Assembly: GCA_916613615.1 (NCBI GenBank)
Contig: OU744720.1
Span: forward strand, 72,443,338-72,507,337
DNA: 64,000 bases
Source of the DNA: Steromphala cineraria
Taxonomy: Eukaryota; Mollusca; Gastropoda; Trochida; Trochidae
Direction: 5' to 3'
The position numbers were made by a program, and so were the translations under genes. Positions 11,238 through 26,119 of this stretch are shown here, in pieces; position 1 is the stretch's first letter, and each line of letters opens with the position of its first letter. The notes beneath the pieces were generated by a model. The model was not told the DNA's origin and searched no databases. It was given only the letters and a program-made list of their open reading frames with translations.

Positions 11238-14078
11238 CACAAAATACGAGCAAAAACATTAGGTTGTAAAACCACACAAGAAATCAAATCAAAATTTGAT
11301 CTGTAGCCCCAAGGCAAAATTCAGCCAGAGAAAGAAATAGACTAAAGTACTTTTTCTCTTATATATAGATACAATAAAAGGTTAAACTCAATATTTTTAA
11401 TTGGTATTTTGAGGATGCATTTATGCATTCATATAAAAACAAATTAAATAGATAATTCTATAATATTACTCTTATCGGTATTTTCAGGGATTCTTAACTT
11501 GTGACCTCAAAACTGTTAAACCTACTAAGCAATAATTTATACTTAACATAAGGTTATATTCTTGTACATTCAGCAAAAAGAAATAAAAGTAATAAGGTAA
11601 AATTCAACACGTTTCTAAAAATCAAAGCCATGAAGAGTAAAATTTTTTAAGTATAACTTGTATAACTTGTTACATCAAAATCTGCAGGTAACCCTACTAT
11701 ATCATTATTTATCTATGGTTACATTCTTGAGCGCTTATAAAAAATGTTAAAAATAAGTAAGATAATATTTTCACTTTTGTAACAAAACAAAATCAGGTTT
11801 GCAGGTATTCCCAGCTTGTGACCTCAACTCTGCAGGTAAGCGACTAATGACAAATCCAGAACAATGCCTCCTCGTGCTGAAGACAGCAATGCAAGCTCCT
11901 CGGAAGTAGTCAACTCTCTGTCCACACATCCTCCTACTGATCACAAGTTGTGAATCGCTCAATTCTAGCCTTCCTTCAGTCTCCCAAACATATTCCAAAC
12001 TCATCTACAACTTCCTTGTATGAAAGAATTGTTCCTGAACACAAAACCATGAATTTTCATAGGAGCATTAATTTTCCTAGCTTCGAAACAAGATGGTTGG
12101 ATGTGATATAAAATCATAATTGATTATTTTGAAGACTGATGAAGAGTCTAGACAAGCGCCTTCAAGAGGTCCAGCTCCGACAGCCGAGTCAGATCACAAC
12201 AATAAATATTTGCAGAGAAGAAGGGGTCCAACAAAAGTCTTTTGAGAGAGGCAGAGGCTTGAGATGTTCCCAGTTGTTGGTGAGGAAGGGGTCTGCATTC
12301 CCCACTCTACACCGGGATTGGGCCCGACTTGGCAACATTTCACACCACCTTCTTGTCACTGTCCAAATCAAATACAACATTCACTTTCTCAGGCTTTCTA
12401 CAACTCTCTCTTCAGTGTTCATCTTTGAAAGCTCTCTTATAGGAAAGGGGGCTTTAAAATTCGATGTTTAGGTGAAGCTTTCTCCCTACAAGATTTATGA
12501 GGAGAGATCAAATTTTGTTCTGAATTGCCATTTCTTGTTTGTATATTTTGTATATAGATATAATCCTATTTATTCTGCATATCAATCAAGAGGATCACCA
12601 ATTATCAAAATCCCACATGAATTAATGATCTTTGCAGATTTGTCCGTTGTTGTTTTCGTTCAACAACTTTTATATTTAATTATCATTAACTACAAACAAT
12701 ACCCGAGTTATTAAACGCAATATTATAGTGAAAATAATTGACAATCAAAAATGATTCATAATTCAAAAAAGAACTTTTCAAAAAATCTTTTTTCAAAAAA
12801 CAGTTGTCCACTTGAATATAATCATATAATCATATATGCCAAATCCAATTGCCCACAAAGAACTTGTCAGACCAATCATTGAAGACTCATAAGTATTATC
12901 TAAGAGACCAGTCCACGTTATGATTCATCTGGAAGCTAACTAAAGCCATGTATTAACAAGTCGTTGCATTGTAGGGCATTAGTATGCACATCTAGTTTGA
13001 ATAGATAAGTGTGTGTCACTGCATGTTAAAGTGTGGCTGTGATTGTACAATAACCTGTATTATCGGTACTTACAACACCTTGAGACTGTGATTACAAAAC
13101 CGTTTCTTAACACCTCTCTCCATAGTGTCTACACCATTGAGAGGGGATAAACTCATATTATTATACTTCTAACATGGCATACGGTTTTGTATATCACAGC
13201 AAGGAGCTAATATTTCAAAATCTTCTCAGTCCTTTCATTTGAGACATTTTATTTCCATAAAGGTATTAATTAAGTCCTGCTTGAGAACATATTGAGAAAG
13301 GAATGAATTTAATATTGATGCACATGATATGTACAACTACAAGACCAATATAATATTTACTTCTATTGGGTTCATTTTGTTCAATATTGAACAATATACC
13401 ATAACTAAGAATTTTCAAAATGAACGAGGTCAAAGATAACTTCTCAAGATCATATAAATATTGACATATATTACGATAAACTCAATTTCATGATTCTTAT
13501 TTATCGTTTATCAATATATCTAAATCATACATTAACGCAAAATCTCTAATGGAAAGAAACATTGATACCTAGGTCGACATCAAGAGAGATGGCATATAAA
13601 CCTGTCAATCCACTTCTGACAGTCACCACATTAAAAGAAATGTCTTCAAAAGGACAATCGCTAAGCAAAAACAAAGATAAACTGATATGGATCTACTCAA
13701 AACATCAAGACATGTTCAAAACTTCCTTATGTCAAAAGAAATCAACTTCAAAAGCATAAAAAATATCATATACTATATCAAAAAACTTCTATTCAAAAAG
13801 TGAATCATTTGTGATGTGAAAAAAACCCAATTTGACTGATTCATAGACATATATAAGTGAGTGATAGGACACTTTAACAATATTCGTGCCATAGATTTTC
13901 AGATGAGACAGGCTCATCCCAGTGGGTTATTGCGAATGTATCTGCTCATTCATCAAGGCATGTCCAATTTGTGTGGTCAGCCTGGGTGACAAGCCCCCAG
14001 GTGTAATAGCCAGGTATGGAGCACCAACTCGTTAACTAGACTGGGTAAAACCTCTCACCATTATAAGATATTGCACCT

Positions 14079-14440
14079 TAAAGGGGCAGTAGCACGTTTT
14101 TAGGGGGAATATAAGGTGATGTCAGGAAAATGAAAATTAATGGTTTCAATTGAAAGACAATGTATTTAAACTAAATGGAGCAGTAATAATTCAAATATAT
14201 AACATAAAGTTTAGCCATGCGATTCCTTTTTCGTACACAAAATGAATTAAAGGTGTTCACACAAAAATGGCCGCCAATGGATTTCATGTGAATCGTCATA
14301 CTTTGTCCTCTGACTATGAATGATTGGATTGTTTAATGAAATTTTTGACACTGTCAAAATAAATCATTTAGCATTTACTTACTAATATCAGTGAAAATTT
14401 TAGAATATAAAATTATCAAAAAACGTGCTACTGCCCTAAA
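14079..14440. mobile_element. MITE, copy 1 of a five-copy family (TIR GGGGCAGTAGCACG)
   Basis: The ends are AAAGGGGCAGTAGCACGTTT and its complement, and the body is ~360 bases. Characteristic internal pieces are AAGGTGATGTCAGGAAAATG, AAAATGGCCGCCAATGGAT and TTTTGACACTGTCAAAATAA. A TTAA at the left end suggests a TA or TTAA target. No coding capacity. Confidence 0.8.
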
Positions 14441-15569
14441 CAAGCAAGCTTCTTTCATTATAAAAAAATTTTGGATGTCCTAAAATACCACAGGTATATA
14501 TAGGTTCCGTTGGTCTTAATAGTTAAGGTTTATTTTCCTATATAGCAAAGATAGTTAAGTTATCAGTTAATATATTTCTTGGAAAAGTTAGTTGTGTTTT
14601 CAAAACAATAGCTAATCTGCATGGCCTACAATGACAGTGAAACATACCTGATCTTATCTCCCACTTACACCAATTTTTTGTCATATAAATTATCAAAAAC
14701 ATGATTTAATTTTGTCATATATACAATTTCCTCACAATGAATTCTTTTTTAATAAGTATCTCACTAAGTGCACTCTCTAGTTCCTTCACAAAGCATAATC
14801 TCACATGTATCAATTTCCTTCAAGAATTTGTTTTTCTCTCAAGGTATTATTTTCTACTTCTTCAATTGATTTCAATGCATCATAATGTTTGTCCTCCATT
14901 CATCTATTTCAAAGTTTAACATTTCTCCCATAAATGAAATACCGCCCATCAGATTATCCGACACAAAGAGGCATTTTTATTTGGACTGAAATAGCAATCC
15001 CTTTGCTTCCCAAATCAATAAACACAAAAACAGCTAAAAGCTGTGAAATTCAATCTGTAACATATTGAATTATGAATGGACAGTTTGAACTCAGAAGAAT
15101 TATATCCATTTTTATTGCATTTAAGTCATTTTCCACTAAGGACTATGTTTGAGGCATTATCAATAAAAAGCAAGCGATAAAGACAATACAGAAATTGTTT
15201 GAACATTCTTCAATAGAATAAATAATGTTTTCTTAACAAATGTCTCAAATGCTTATGCAAGATTCAGTTTTCTTTACATGAAATTTACCTTTTCAAAAAG
15301 ATCTTTGAGCCTTTTTTTAATAAAACAATTAACACAAAGCTTGTTATTTATTTATATTGTCAATGTAAAACAATTGAGTAAACCAATAGGCACATCCTTC
15401 AATCAAAATTTACAAATTTATTAATGATGAAACTGTTTATTATCAGAATACTCAATAGCAACATTTTGCATATATTGTAATACGGTTTTCAAGTGAAGTG
15501 TTTGGTTCAGAATACAGTAAAAATATTGCAAAAAGGAACAAAAATATCAAGTCAAATATCCATAAAGTT

Positions 15570-15880
15570 AAAGTCCTTTCTATATCTTACTAACTATAAG
15601 AATAACACTAGAGTTAAAAGAGTAAAATGTAATTGTATATTTTGTCAGCATTGATCAAAAGGCATCCATGAGGCAAAAGTCCATTCTCTATTTTACCAGA
15701 ATACATCCGAGCTTAAAGAGAGTAAAGATTGAGTAAAATGTAACTGTATAGTTTGTTAGCATTGATCAAAAGGCATCCATGATGCAAAAGTCCATTCTCT
15801 ATTTTACCAGAATATCTCCGAGTTTAAAGAGAGTAAAGATTGAGTAAAATGTAACTGTATATTTTGTCAGCATATCTGTA
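15570..15880. repeat. 111-bp tandem repeat, about 2.7 copies
   Basis: AGTAAAATGTAACTGTATA recurs at 15621, 15732 and 15843, with the intervening ATTGATCAAAAGGCATCCAT and CCATTCTCTATTTTACCAGA blocks repeated. The first copy is the most diverged. Confidence 0.85.
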
Positions 15881-16359
15881 CACATAATCAAGGGGCCGAG
15901 GACTGGTGATTCCTATCTGTTGAGTGAAGTGGAACAGGCCTAGCCCAGTAGCCTCCAGACACCAGGTACGTAGATAGGTAAGGGAGGGAGACCCCTTTAA
16001 TCACTGGTCAAGCTCCATAGACCACCAACACCTAGACCGGAGGATATCACGTGGTCAAGGGTCGCTGATCCAACACTCCGACGAGGTTTTAATGAATATT
16101 TTCTGACGTGAATGTTGATACAGAGGCAAGGGATTTGAGTACCCCATTAACATATAGGTGTTTACTCTCAGAAGGGTATTTTTTTGCCCAAATATGTATG
16201 CAGAGATTGTTGAAAGTTTTCTTTAGAGTGACTGGTTTTAGTCTCCCTATGGAATGTTTTTCTTAGTTCAATCTGCAAATTGTGATTAAGAATTATTGAA
16301 AAAAGAAGACAGAAGAGTGTCGTTTGTAGATGTATTGTGATTTTTTGTGTCGATAGTAT

Positions 16360-16386
16360 TGTTTATATATATAAATATATATATCA
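16360..16386. repeat. AT-rich microsatellite
   Basis: Interrupted (AT)n tract. No other signal is attached to it. Confidence 0.7.
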
Positions 16387-19300
16387 TCACATAACTTGGG
16401 TAAAGTCTCTTTTGATAATATCTTGTGATCTTCATTCAGATTATCTTGTATCAGGGAGATGTGACTTTGAGAATATTTCATTTCAAAGACACCATATACA
16501 TAACAAGCCTAGATATGCCTTGATAAAATGCATAATATATCATGACCAAATATGTACATAGGAATAAAGATCAGCCTTGGGCAACCTACACACTTAGACT
16601 GGCATCAGTCTCCTCTGTTAATATGTTGAAGAGAACAGGTAGCTTATCAGAATTTGATACACCTCTTCAATGAATCAACTTTCATAGAGGATCTTTTTCA
16701 AGAGAGAGACTCTAAAATATTTTTGAGTATCCTTATCCTGGAATATTCATTATGAACATGGGTGGGATAACAAAAGGATATATTTTGTTTTCTAAATGGT
16801 AAGGTTGAATCACAAGTGAATAATAAACCTTCAGGATGTACTTGGTTAATCTGTATGAAAATTAATGAGAAACAGTAAAAGCATGTATGACGAAACTTGT
16901 CATTTCTAATATTTATATGTCAAGATAATTTAGAGCTTGAAAATTAACAGACATCCAACAGCAGTATATACACAGGCAGGGGTCATGTTAAATAGGCCAT
17001 GACAATAGTAACAGATTGTGGTACAGTTCAGATAAATCAATAATTTTTAATCTTTTCTGTTTTCATATTTCCACAATCTGTAAACAGAACTACACAAAAT
17101 ATTTCATAAGATTTAATAAAATCCAATGTATCATCATGTATTATAAGAGATGCACTTGCTCTACACTCAATGTTTTTATCATCAAATTAACTTACAATGT
17201 AAGTTTCAATGTTCTCACAAACATAATTGTCTTGTCTTGTATATATGTTTTGTACGTTGGCCTAAGACTTTAACTGAAATAAAGAATTGAAAATCCAATG
17301 TATCATCAATTGCTTATCTAGACCAATATGAACAGTGAACAGTGATAGAAGATGGCATTTTCTTAATACTGATGTCAAAGTATGGTGACCATTGGTAATT
17401 AATTTCACTGATATGTCAGAGGATTGAGAACATAATTCTGCTGAACACGAGTCACAATTAGTAAAAAAAGCTAAGTTGTCAGAGTAAGTTTGTTAAAGTT
17501 TAAAATTTTCATTCAACTTTTTAATTGGGTATCAATGTAATGTGGTATTGGTTATTTTGGTATCAAGGTAATGTCATGAAACTGCTGATCAGATATCTAT
17601 CCAAACTTAAATTGATGTCAAGACATGATCTTCCATTTATAAAACAATCAACACATAAAAACAAGGATCTTAGAATTTCTCCAAGTTATGATGATATATA
17701 ATCAGACACTTGTTACAGAAATAAACGAAAATCAAGCAAAGCATACACTTTCATTAAAAACACTTAAACGAAAGGAAGAAACAACTCTCTGAATCATAAC
17801 AAAAGTATCTATAACAATCTGCCTACATGAAGCAGACAGTTTCTTCAAGATAATAAAATCTTTGAAACTTTTAAAATAAAGGCATTTTTGTTTCAAGCAA
17901 TAGAGCCATTTTGTTTCAAACCATAAAGGTATAAAATCATTTCATAATTGATTTTGATACTAATCCAAAATAAAACATTTACAACTATCAACAAGACACC
18001 CGTCTGCTAAACCAATAACCTGAACAGTTAACACAAGGTTATTATTATAGGGTCGATTTCACAAAACACATGATCCTGTTTTATAGAAGACATAAAGATG
18101 AGATATAGCTTGACCTGTCCACTAGATTAGTGTCCAGCTGACATATTGGTGGATTACTTGACCACATGCACCCGTCAAACGTCTCACACTTCAGTGAAGG
18201 CAGGTCAGACATTTGTATATATAGAAAACATATGACATTTGTGTCTTTGGTTCTTAAAATAGAAAACTAAGTTCATAAGTATCAATATGTCAAAAATGAA
18301 AATTAATTAAATTGTTTGATTTGATTCAAATACATTTTTCCAATCAATGTTTGAAGTTTAAATCAGCTACTCATCTATTGGTAATTTTTATGTTATTGCA
18401 AAAATACTTACAAATGAATATATGTTTGTTAAACTGTCGGTCTAGGATGTTAACTAGATCTTAGAATATTGCTATGATCTATGGATAAGGAACAGTTTCT
18501 GGAGACAAATTTGATCAATATTCACATATCAATTCATACTGAATTACAATATTTCATTAACAAAGAAAACCATACATCTGTCAACAAAAGTGGCATAGAA
18601 AGAAATCACATGCACCTTAATAGATCAAAATCAAAATATCACAAAAGGATTAATCTAGGAAATGAAAGAACGACATGTTTTTGAACTTTTGCCACCGAGA
18701 TCATTTCCTGGTGTTTTTGTCACCAATAAAGAGAGAGAAGATGACTATGGACGTGTCCTAACGCTGACGTTAATTCATCTCACTCCTTAGTCCAGGCTAG
18801 TTAGGTCAGCTAAACATCAAAGAGCACCTTCAGTCGACCAATCAGCTGCCTTGATTGCAACATCAAACACACCATCACTCGGTTGTAATTAACATAGCTC
18901 ATTTGTCGTCGAAATGATCTTTCGAATCGTTTTGAATCTTATGACCTCCAGAAAATTATAACTGATCCTGAATGATTTTTTAAACTGTATTATCTATCAT
19001 AGACTTGATATATATTTACATATATCATAAATCAAAATTAATGCTTTCATGCTGGATCAATTTACAAAACTTCTCAACCTGATTTCACAAATGTTGAATC
19101 CCTGGATTAGATTGACAAATTTTACTATATAAAAAAAATATATTCGTAAAGGTTTTTGAAAATTTTTTCTAGTGTATAATTCAGTGAGACGTAAGTGATG
19201 ATTTAGCAAAAAACTTAAACAATCAATTACATAATCCTTTTCCTGAACACATAAAATGAAAACTTTATCATCCTCACCAAAAAGAGTAAATGGAAGACCA

Positions 19301-22300
19301 GAAACAGAGAAAGATATTAAACACCATAAACAGGAAACACACAACATCAGAATCATGAAACATGTGATATCAAGAACAGGAACAAATGAAACAGGTACCA
19401 TGAACACTGAGAACACATCAACTAAGAACAAGGAACACATCTCACTAGAAACATAACACAGAGAACATGGAGCACATGAAGAACAGCAAAACAACAAGAA
19501 CGGAGCACATCACCGCTCATTTAGCAGTAGCACCTGATCATGAGATAAGCAAGTTGATCAGACAGGCTTGATAGAAGCAATTGAGAGACACGGAGACAGC
19601 ATAATGATTGCAAGTGTTATGGAGTTGTTTCTCTCCCTGAGGATACATGGTGTTGCTATCTCACCAGGCTTTGTCAGTCACCACTGCACCAGCACTAGTT
19701 AGCAGGGGAAAATCAATGTCAGTTTGATGAAAAATTGATATGTAATCCATGACCACAGATAGTCTGCTTCTTCACAGGGCCACACTGCCACATCTAACGC
19801 ATCCAGTCATGAAAACACCAAGATTAGCTAGGTGCCATGACAAGCTGAAAACTCTTTAGCCATATTTACCATAATCCATGTTGCCAGATGAAGCTCACTT
19901 GCTTTGTGATGTGAGATCAACTTTGTCTTTCATAACAGAAATTTACTTCTTAAATTTTTCACATTTAAAATACATAAAGAGAATGGACACGTTTGACATT
20001 TATTTATAACGATTTGGGTGTTTTTTCCTTTGTAATAATCCTGGTGTTGAAGTTAAATTGCTATTTATGAGATAACTCTTTTTCATGGAACAAAATCATG
20101 GAATTTATTTTTTTGTATGAGATTCAACTTTGTTTGGAAGTTAATCAAAGAACATTTTTGATCAACTGGTTAATTGAAATATGAGGCAAGTTTGGATTTT
20201 GATAGAAAAACCATAAAATTTATATGACATTATTAAAAAAAGATGATTTCTATTCGATCTATTTTAAAAGGTTACATAATTTTTATATATAACTATATAT
20301 AACTGTGACATCAGCATTAAATCATTTTGTGTCTGAAGATCCATTATAGATCCATGCATTTTTGATTAAATAGCTTAAATATCTATGGTAATGTAAATGA
20401 AACAAAATGACAATAACATTGAAAGATGACTCATGATTCATAAGATTTATCTCAGTGATCTGTTATTTGCCGTGTTCCTTATATTATATAACTCATTCAA
20501 TACATTTATTTTTCGACGTCAAGTAAGTAGAGACATCAACGGTATGGTGTTTTAATTCTTAAACACTTGGGTCTTCATTTATGAGTGTCTATTCAAGATT
20601 TCTTCTTTAAAATCAATTTTACTTGATCTTTCTTTAAGGAATGATGCCAGATAACATACCAGGTATTTTTCAAGGATTATTTACAACTGAAATGAAATGA
20701 AAATGAATCATTTTGATTTTTTTTATAAAAAAAAGAATATTCATACCACCTCACTTTGACATATGTCTTCCATCAGCCATTTACCCCTTTTTAAGGCGAA
20801 TGAAAAATGGGATTTTCAAAAAAATAATCTGATTCACATTTGATATATTCCCTGAACTTCTCATCTAGAATATGTTCTGCTAAGAGTTCCTTCTGTAGGA
20901 AGCTCAGGTTTGCAGAGGGACCATTATCAGACCTATTTTATTCAGGAGAAAGAAGTGACGGATGCCATCTTCATCCAGTTTGACTCAAGATGTTGTTTGG
21001 TGTTTCTCAAGCAGCTGAGACTAGCCTGGTCTGACTGGCTAGCCAATTAGCTCAGCCCTACTGGCCAGCTAGCCAGCCTGCCAGCCACTCTGCCAGTTAC
21101 TCAGCCTTTCTCTCTACCCTCACACACACAGCCAGCGAGACCATCTCCCAGTATACAGTCAGCTGCCATTCACTCAGCCGGGGAGAATATGCAGAGCTGT
21201 AATCACAGCTCCCCCTTTTCTTCCACCTCGGCTTCCACTCAGACGCAAATAGCTCATTATACATTCATTAGGAGGCAGACAGAATCTAGTATAAGTTTGC
21301 TGCTTGACAAGATGATCTTTGAGGGAATATGAGTCTTTGCAGAGAGCTAGCACAGCTCGCAGCAATTGCTGGTCCCTCCATGCAATGACACACAGATGTA
21401 AGTGGGTCAAGGCTGAGATCCATGTTGTGTGCCACACCACCTTCAGCTGATCTAATATATACACAAACACCTCTCTCCGTCAGTGTCCCTATCTCCCTCC
21501 CACCTCACCCCTCTACCAGTACTAGACATACCCGTACACAGCTAACTGTAAACACTAACGAGGGGAACTAGGAGCCATAGCTCACCACATGCATGTTATT
21601 CAATCAGGTCGTTGTCGTTCTCCTGACCCAGGTCAAGCTGCAAGCTCTGACCAGAGCATAACTGGTCAGTTGTTTGCAACATTTCTAGCTGTGCAGTCTC
21701 ACTGCCCATACTCGCCAACAGGGACAGAGTAGCTGGTGTAGTGTGTGACTCAATGTTTACCATGCCTCCAGCAAATTACTGTGTTGTTTATCTGAAATGT
21801 GCTTACGAGGCATGGCAGGCAGCTCTGCCAAACAAGTTGATTCAAGCTGGAGATAAGTCCATGAATAATGAACAAGACACAAAAGGACATTTGTCAGTGA
21901 CTGGAGGGTGGGGTAATGTGATGGGAGTGAGAAAACACCTACCTGGGTGATGACAAGTACAGAGGACAGAGGGACAAGAGCTCGCTAGACTGGCAAGAAA
22001 CTTGGAGACAATCAATATTCCGGCTACAGCTCAGTGAGCTATGGTTGACCAGGGAGTCCGGTCACATCTTCAAGTCTCCAATGTTGTCAGCTGCAGATTC
22101 AGAGGGTCTAGGGCCAGTCACGGCACAAAACATGAGCTACATAGTCCTTTCTTTGCTGGTCCAGCCTACACGTAAAACACCCGTACTCCCTGACAGGAAC
22201 ACACTATACAAACAAACTAGCTCCCTCTGCTGGTTGGTCTGGGCATATACTGTATGGTCAGTGTGCACAGCAAGGGGCTGTAACTCTGTCGGGACCACCA

Positions 22301-22667
22301 TTTCTCAAGGCTGACAGCCAATGTTTTCTTTTTGATCATGGAAAATGTAAAACATGAAAGCCTTTACAATGTCTCATATTGTTGAGCGCATAAGGGTTAT
22401 CAGATATAGAAATCAATGGCTTTTAAAAAATCAAAGGTCATGTCTTATAGCATTGAGAAAATTGGAGGCTTTATACTGTCAAAAAAATGTCTTATCTTTA
22501 AATACAAACTGAAGTAGATAAAAGTAATTAGCATTTCAATGGCAAAGTAAGCAACATTAATAAGAAGACTTTCACAATAAAATATTAATGGTAATGTATT
22601 CCTACAAAGGGCTGAAATTCCACAGGCTGTTTGAATAAAATATGAAAACAGTCATCACATATGTGGG

Positions 22668-23033
22668 TTTAAAGGGGCAGTAGCACGTTTTTTGATAATT
22701 TCATATTTTAAATTTTTTAATGATAATTGTATGTGACTGCTAAATGTATTATTTTGATAGTGTCATAAATCTCATTGCACAAGCCAATCAGCCATAGTCA
22801 GAGGACAAAGTTTGAAGATTCACATAAAATCCATTGGCGGCCATTTTTTGTGAACACCTTTTATTCATTTTCTGTAAGAAAAAGGAATCGCATGGCTAAA
22901 CTTTATATTATATATTTGAATTATTACTGCTCCATTTAGTTTAAATAAATTGTCTTTCAATTGGAACCATTTATTTTCATTTTCCTGACATCACCTTATA
23001 TTTCCACTAAAAACGTGCTACTGCCCCTTTAAA
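22668..23033. mobile_element. MITE, copy 2 of the GGGGCAGTAGCACG family (opposite orientation to copy 1)
   Basis: This is the most complete copy: it starts TTTAAAGGGGCAGTAGCACG and ends with the complement, flanked by TTAA on both sides. The order of internal blocks (GGCGGCCATTTTTTG before TGACATCACCTTATA) is reversed relative to copy 1. Confidence 0.85.
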
Positions 23034-25010
23034 GTAAAAATTATGAACATACATAGTTAAATCAAGTTGTATTCAATAGTTTGATGATGTTTATTTTTCC
23101 AAAATGTGACCAAAGCATGTTAATGAAGGGGATTTTTCCTATTTATTTTGTACTTGAAAGATGATGAAGCAATGAAAGAACATTAAAGATACAGATAAAA
23201 TCAAACATGTAGTCATTGAATATAACAAGGGATGAAAAAACTAAAAAACTGAACAGCTTGTTTAACTCTGCATTATGTTGTGATTAAGGAGACATTTGAC
23301 TATAAGGAACTAATCATGTGACAAAAGTAACTGCCCTTACCATGAAATGGGACTTTCAACATAATCTCTCAAGGGAATAATGCAAATTGGTTTTTTAATT
23401 TTCAAAATAATTCCATCGGCTCTCCCTCAGTCATCAATTTTGATGTATAATTTCCTATCTTAGGTTGACAATTTGAATAAATCTAACAAAATGGTTTTAA
23501 AAAATACACACTGGGTATAAATCAACTGGTCTATCTATATAGGAATTGAGAATCAGTGAAATGGGGGTAGAATTGAAGATAAGAAAAGAGTTTGAGAGAG
23601 GGATTTCTCATGAGAAACAGACATTCTTACAGATTTCAAATCGCAAGTTTACACTTGTTTGGCTCGTACAGAATTGAAAAAAACAACTATATACATAACT
23701 TAATCAAGAACTGTTTCTAAAGAGATCGACTATTTAACTCATCATAATCTTGCATGACTTATTATCTTACAGGCAAACATAACAGAAAGAGGCATATACA
23801 TTGGTGAAAAACATGTCAAATAAAATTCTCTTTTGTGGCATGTCGAAAAAATTTAGTATTTGTCCTTGAGTTGTCTTATTGCATCAAATCTAAAATTGTA
23901 GTATTTGTCTTTCAAAATCAACTTTTTTGTACAATCTATATCTGGATATATGCTTTGGGTCATTGATGCTTATAACTAAAATTGATTTAATGAATAATTC
24001 GTGTCAATGAATTTACATATCTTATTCTGTCACACCCTTTTTGAAGGATGGGTGGGGAAAGGATAGCCCGTTGGATTACATGTTGCCAGGTTTGAAATCA
24101 TAATTACCCTCGTGTAAAGGGTCAAAGAAACAAGAAGTGATCTACTGTAATAATGTAAATAACACAAAACAGTTATTTCATCCTGACAGCATCGAATAAA
24201 ATAATCAAAACTTTATATTTTGCAAATACTCACTAAAATGAAAATCCTCTCAAAACTTATAATCTTCACTTACACTCTTTACGTAATTGTTGGTCAATAA
24301 AAATTCCCTTTACAAACTTTATAGACAATCTCAATTTATCTGAAATTAAACTACAAATACTTCAATATTTTCAAATCTTCCCAAAAGGTCACTTTCTCTT
24401 ATATTCCTTACATGGAATAAAATTAAATCTGACGGCAAGGCTGACCACCAATGGTCGGTCAATGAACTCAGCAACAGCTTCAAACGGTCGGCAGTGTTGA
24501 GCTAGCACAGGTTAATTGAAAGAGAGAAACCAGGTTACTTATATAATATACATTGAGGCGTGTTGTGAATCATAGGTAACAAACAGCTAGTTTGAGTGCT
24601 TATTGGTCACTACTGACCTATTTTCTTACAATGGTAATTTGGCGCTATTCAGAATTAGAGATTGTTTGGAGACAGTCAATAATCTTTACTAAATATGACT
24701 TAAGTTTTCACTCTTTTTATCATATGTTAACTCTCTCACTGCTGAAAGGAGGGAAGATTTTCTGACTGGAACATAAACCTCAGATGTGATATTTGTGAAT
24801 GTTAATATTTTCACCGAATACATTTCAGGGGCATATACAACATCACACGGTAAAACTACATATAACCCTTAAGACTTTCTAAAGAATATCCAGGGGACAT
24901 TTTTTACAATACTCCTAACTTGGCCTTTAAAGATGATACATAACAAACAAATGGACTTGTAAATTTTGGAAATCTTAAATTAAGAAATTCAAGATTTTTA
25001 ATGACGGAAG

Positions 25011-25075
25011 TGGATTCTGAACCTGTAACCCATAAGTTGTCAAGCAGCGCCTTTACTGCTTGAGCTACCGAGGTT
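25011..25075 (-). repeat. tRNA-like head of a SINE (degenerate)
   Basis: Read on the minus strand it has a pol III A-box-like TAGCTCAAGCAG and a B-box-like GGTTCAGAATCC about 45 bases apart. The arms do not fold into a proper tRNA cloverleaf, so it is treated as a SINE head and not a tRNA gene. The SINE body could not be delimited. Confidence 0.45.
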
Positions 25076-25934
25076 TATGCCAGCTGTTGTACCTGTTGTG
25101 TCATGTCTGTTATTGTTATTTTAAATATACATTTACATAGCTACATGTTTTTAGGACTTTTAAATGTTCTACACGAACAACAAGCACACAGATGGCTCAA
25201 AATTGACTTCGTTTGAGCATTACTTTTCAGTGTCCACCTCTTATTTTTTTTTAAATAACATAAATTTTGACTGATTTTATCCTTCACTTTATATGAAATA
25301 AATATAAAATTTAAACATTCAGGTTTTGGGGGAACCCTTGGGCCTCAGGCCTGCAGGTGTCCCCTCACCCTAAAGTTTAGATTTTCAACCAAAACCTAGG
25401 GAAAGCTTTATATCCTTTACACCAAAGATCAATATCAAAGGGGAGAAGTTCCCTCTCGACCTGTTGTCTCACTCAAAATTTTAATTCTTTAAAAAAAAAA
25501 ATCATAAAAGGAAACATATCCCACCTGTTCCCATTATTCCCATGTTTCACAGAGCTATGTCTCACTGTTTTCCAGTTATGCTCTGTTAAACAAATTGAAA
25601 GTTAACTTTCCATGGAAATTTCCTTTTAAAAAATCAGAAGATGTTTAAAATCCCAAAAGGTACATACTACCTACAAATGTTGATTGATCAATATTCAAAG
25701 AGCTAGGTTTACTGCAAATCTAAAATTTGTAGTTGATTTTTTGAAAAATTTTGATCTGTTCAAAAAAATTTCACAAATGCCACAAACTGTTACCGAATCA
25801 TGTACGACTCATTTAAGAATTTTAAGAATTAATGATGAATTGTCTACAACTGTTCATGAACATGAACATTTTTGTGATGATTCGTGACAATTCCTCTCGT
25901 AGTGAAATAGGCCCTAAGGGGTATTAGGGATTAA

Positions 25935-26119
25935 TTAATTAATTAAAGGTGTTCACAAAAAATGGCCGCCAATGGATTTTATATGAATGTATATGATGAT
26001 TGGCTTGTGTAATGAGATTTTTGACACTGTCAAAATAATACATTTGACATTAACATACAATTATCAGTGAAAAATTCAAAATATAAAATTATCAAAAAAC
26101 GTGCTACTGCCCCTTTAAA
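25935..26119. mobile_element. MITE, copy 3, truncated at its left end
   Basis: The sequence begins inside the element at AATTAAAGGTGTTCACAAAA and runs to the intact end CGTGCTACTGCCCCTTTAAA. It is in the same orientation as copy 1. The missing half is replaced by a TTAATTAATTAATT stretch. Confidence 0.8.

Larger units (their letters stand above)
7489..14078. other. AT-rich DNA, mostly unassigned
   Basis: No protein family is recognised. 10310-11080 is CpG-richer and holds the possible first exon at 10784-10842. 11770-12470 is GC-richer with frames open on both strands but no recognisable product. Confidence 0.35.
14441..22667. other. AT-rich DNA, with GC-richer patches
   Basis: GC-richer patches at 15890-16090, 18690-18900, 19500-19720 and 20860-22320 could hold untranslated exons or promoters. 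21000-21200 is low-complexity with repeated CTAGCC/CCAGCC words. The 146-codon minus frame at 19057-19497 is Cys/Leu-rich, lies opposite an AC/GA-rich repetitive stretch, and is not accepted as a gene. Confidence 0.35.

Noticed and set aside
12139..12471. 110-codon plus frame and overlapping 63-codon minus frame
   Set aside because: Both strands are open in the same GC-richer stretch and neither translation resembles a known family; possibly an untranslated exon.
19057..19497. 146-codon minus-strand frame, the longest outside FBXO10 exons
   Set aside because: It lies opposite a GAACAC/AACACA-rich stretch with biased composition. No family resemblance, and the Cys/Leu/Phe-rich translation is what such DNA gives by chance.
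19648..19700. 30-base minus-strand microexon with good acceptor and donor, phase-compatible with the exon at 34656
   Set aside because: Too short to separate from chance; the distance to the proposed upstream exon is 15 kb.
22045..22314. 89-codon plus frame near a GC-richer region
   Set aside because: No domain, no splice context, and sequence style (CCCTCTGCTGG) suggests repeat or untranslated DNA.
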